NCBI GenBank assembly: GCA_011371325.1
Contig: DRQV01000145.1
Location: forward strand, 1-7,916
DNA: 7,916 bases
Source: Thioploca sp.
Lineage (GTDB): Bacteria > Pseudomonadota > Gammaproteobacteria > Beggiatoales > Beggiatoaceae
Reading direction: 5' to 3'
Of the stretch, positions 6,764-7,916 are shown piece after piece; position 1 is the first letter of the stretch; every line of letters begins with the position of its first letter. The position numbers and the translations under genes are program-made. The notes below the pieces were generated by a model. That model searched no databases, was not told the DNA's origin, and was given only the letters and a program-made list of their open reading frames with translations.

Positions 6764-7572
6764 GCCGTTTAACAAATTGTTTCGCTAATTTAAAAAAACA
6801 AAATTGCACTGCTTTAATTCCATTTATCACTGCTGGCGATCCAGTTCCAAAATTAACCGTGCCATTGATGCATGCTTTAGTTAAAGCAGGAGCTAATATA
6901 ATTGAGTTAGGAATCCCTTTTTCTGATCCGATGGCAGATGGGACTGTTATTCAACGAGCCAGTGAAAGGGCTTTAGAGCAAGGAATTACTTTAACTAAAG
7001 TATTAAAGATGGTAAAAGAATTTCGGACTAAAGACAATATTACCCCAGTAGTATTAATGGGTTATCTAAATCCTATTGAGATTATGGGTTATAAAAAATT
7101 TGCCCAAGCAGCAGAAGATGCAGAAGTAGATGGAATTTTAAGAGTTGACTTTCCACCAGAAGAGATTACTTCAGAATCAAGAACTTTTATTCGTGCTAAT
7201 GCCATGTCACCTATTTTTTTGATAGCTCCCACTACTACTAATAAAAGGATAAAATATATCTGTTCTAAAGCTAGTGGCTATATTTATTATGTCGCTGTAA
7301 AAGGTGTTACTGGTAGTGCCGAGTTGGATATTGATTCTCTAGCAGATAAATTAGCAGAAATTCGTAAATTTACCAAATTACCAATTGGAGTAGGATTTGG
7401 AATTAAAGATGCAAAATCTGCTGCTAGGGTTGCTAAAGTAAGTGATGCTGTTATTGTAGGTAGTGCATTAGTAAGTTTAATTGAAACTACACCTCAAGAA
7501 CAATTGTTAGAAAAAATGTCAGAATTTTTACAAGAAATGAGATTAGCTATGGATAGCCATCTTTCTAAATAA
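6760..7572 (+). CDS. trpA: Tryptophan synthase alpha chain
   Basis: TrpA cleaves indole-3-glycerol phosphate to indole and glyceraldehyde 3-phosphate and passes indole to TrpB in the alpha2-beta2 complex (cytosol, TIM barrel). It has 270 residues, the normal length (268 in Salmonella). Catalytic Glu49 and Asp60 lie in IIELGIPFSDPMADG (47-61), the family signature; FITAGDP is at 22-28. Asp130 in the beta-contact loop (RVDFPPEE) is kept, loop 6 carries KGVTG (181-185), and the phosphate site is formed by VGFGI (211-215) and VIVGSAL (231-237). Two positions differ from what I expect in the family: Arg128 where a small hydrophobic residue precedes VD, and Thr62 where Pro usually follows ADG. The start ATG overlaps the trpB stop, with AAGGA at 6747-6751 8 nt upstream. 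It is the last gene of the operon; no clear terminator follows within 100 bp. Confidence 0.98.
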   Translation: MSRLTNCFANLKKQNCTALIPFITAGDPVPKLTVPLMHALVKAGANIIELGIPFSDPMADGTVIQRASERALEQGITLTKVLKMVKEFRTKDNITPVVLMGYLNPIEIMGYKKFAQAAEDAEVDGILRVDFPPEEITSESRTFIRANAMSPIFLIAPTTTNKRIKYICSKASGYIYYVAVKGVTGSAELDIDSLADKLAEIRKFTKLPIGVGFGIKDAKSAARVAKVSDAVIVGSALVSLIETTPQEQLLEKMSEFLQEMRLAMDSHLSK

Positions 7573-7650
7573 AGATATAGGATGCAACATGAATTAGTCG
7601 TGACTCGAAAGATGTAATTTATAAACTTGTCATATTATGGCTATAAATAG

Positions 7651-7677
7651 TTGACATGTCCATCTGATTACTATTAA
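7651..7677 (+). promoter_or_regulatory. Candidate promoter in the 3' spacer
   Basis: TTGACA (7651-7656) is a perfect -35; TATTAA (7672-7677) is a 4-of-6 -10 at a short 15-bp spacing. A start around 7684 would coincide with the first base of the hairpin at 7684-7722. The -35 also lies in the palindrome GACATGTC (7653-7660). The AT-rich context makes chance matches likely. Confidence 0.3.
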
Positions 7678-7683
7678 TGAGTG

Positions 7684-7722
7684 GTTAAAATCCATTAGAA
7701 ATGCTTTTGAATGGATTTCAAC
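7684..7722. repeat. Inverted repeat / hairpin, 12 of 13 bp
   Basis: GTTAAAATCCATT (7684-7696) pairs with AATGGATTTCAAC (7710-7722) with a single mismatch. The 13-nt loop can add a few more pairs (GAAA with TTTT). A second hairpin, AACTA/TAGTT (7720-7724 with 7731-7735), shares bases with the right arm, so the two would compete. No T run follows, so it is not a standard terminator of the trp operon. Confidence 0.7.
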
Positions 7723-7763
7723 TAAAATCCTAGTTAAGCAGTTCCAACCGTAGTCGCTCAGTC

Positions 7764-7843
7764 CGTTCTAGCAAGATGGATTTAACATTTTGATAAGGTG
7801 TATCCAACGATCTATTTCCGGATCGTGAAATCTTGCTAAAACG
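7764..7843. repeat. Nested inverted repeat (13 of 14 bp outer stem, 6 bp inner stem)
   Basis: CGTTCTAGCAAGAT (7764-7777) pairs with ATCTTGCTAAAACG (7830-7843), 13 of 14 bases, including nine consecutive pairs TAGCAAGAT/ATCTTGCTA. Inside, ACGATC (7807-7812) pairs perfectly with GATCGT (7821-7826) around an 8-nt loop, leaving only GAA between the inner and outer right arms. This looks like folded RNA or the ends of a small palindromic element. It lies in the G+C-raised block. Confidence 0.65.
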
Positions 7844-7916
7844 TTTCATGCGACATTCTCATCAGCTTCCACCCCGTCGAAATATTAAAATAAATCTCCC
7901 TATTTTAACTATTTGA

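Larger units (their letters stand above)
7573..7916. other. Structured 3' spacer without a recognisable gene
   Basis: No open frame longer than about 40 codons is convincing on either strand. The first 170 bp are very AT-rich (about 27-30% G+C over 7621-7740), while 7741-7880 rises to about 44%, higher than expected for a spacer here. Several inverted repeats lie in 7684-7843 (listed separately). The motif ATGGATTT(N)AAC occurs three times: 7711-7722 and 7776-7786 on +, and 7684-7695 on -. Possible explanations are a small structured RNA, the untranslated start of a gene beyond the window, or the worn end of a mobile element. None can be chosen from this sequence alone. The operon terminator of trpFBA, if there is one, must also lie here. 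Confidence 0.5.

Noticed and set aside
7620..7666. - strand peptide with MDMSTIYSHN, recalling the STTxIYTH end of tyrosine recombinases
   Set aside because: Two expected residues are missing, the frame is closed a few codons upstream, and no HxxR or Tyr motif context is present. Probably chance.
7741..7749. GTTCCAACC as a T-loop of a tRNA
   Set aside because: The fifth base is C rather than a purine, and no cloverleaf or anticodon stem can be built around it.
7836..7862. - strand peptide MRMSHETF followed by a stop and Gln, similar to the SHETIYQ segment of IS30-type transposases
   Set aside because: The resemblance is about five residues, interrupted by a stop, with no matching helix-turn-helix or DDE motif in any frame nearby. 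It is too short to call a transposase remnant.
7861..7916. - strand TTTCGACGGGG, similar to the 5' part of tmRNA (ATTCGACGGG)
   Set aside because: No resume reading frame with an Ala/Asp/Glu-rich tag and no tRNA-like 3' half are found in the remaining sequence.

Overview
The window is an AT-rich stretch of bacterial chromosome. Its gene content points to a gammaproteobacterium: PdxB-type erythronate-4-phosphate dehydrogenase, a GroES/GroEL pair very close to the enterobacterial proteins, and a TorF/gcw_chp-type outer-membrane protein. The low G+C, compact genes and weak or absent Shine-Dalgarno sequences at some starts would fit a host-associated or streamlined lineage, but the sequence does not prove this. 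All genes lie on the + strand.

Layout. (1) 2-703: 3' part of pdxB (vitamin B6 synthesis), cut by the window edge. (2) 704-973: regulatory region of the chaperonin operon, with a -35/-10 promoter followed directly by a one-mismatch CIRCE operator (858-884), then groES (974-1264) and groEL (1290-2948), closed by a strong intrinsic terminator (2982-3009). (3) About 330 bp without genes, then a signal-peptide-bearing TorF-family putative porin (3344-4057), a 12-bp stem-loop (4064-4103), and an exported TPR-like protein of unknown function (4132-4773). (4) A tryptophan operon, trpF-trpB-trpA (4925-7572), tightly coupled: TAAATG between trpF and trpB, ATGA overlap between trpB and trpA. Its only visible promoter sits so close to the trpF start that the mRNA should be leaderless or nearly so. 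(5) 7573-7916: no convincing gene. It carries a TTGACA-type promoter candidate, a near-perfect hairpin, a larger nested inverted repeat, and a block of about 44% G+C in an otherwise 27-30% G+C spacer.

How the parts work together. GroES/GroEL fold proteins under heat-shock control, apparently by HrcA at CIRCE and perhaps also by a sigma-32-like promoter. TrpF converts phosphoribosylanthranilate to CdRP. TrpA and TrpB form tryptophan synthase, which makes tryptophan from indole-glycerol phosphate and serine. trpE, trpG, trpD and trpC are not in the window, so the pathway is split or partly lost. TrpB and PdxB are linked only through PLP. No convincing new multi-gene system is visible. The least explained parts are the structured 3' tail and the exported protein at 4132-4773.
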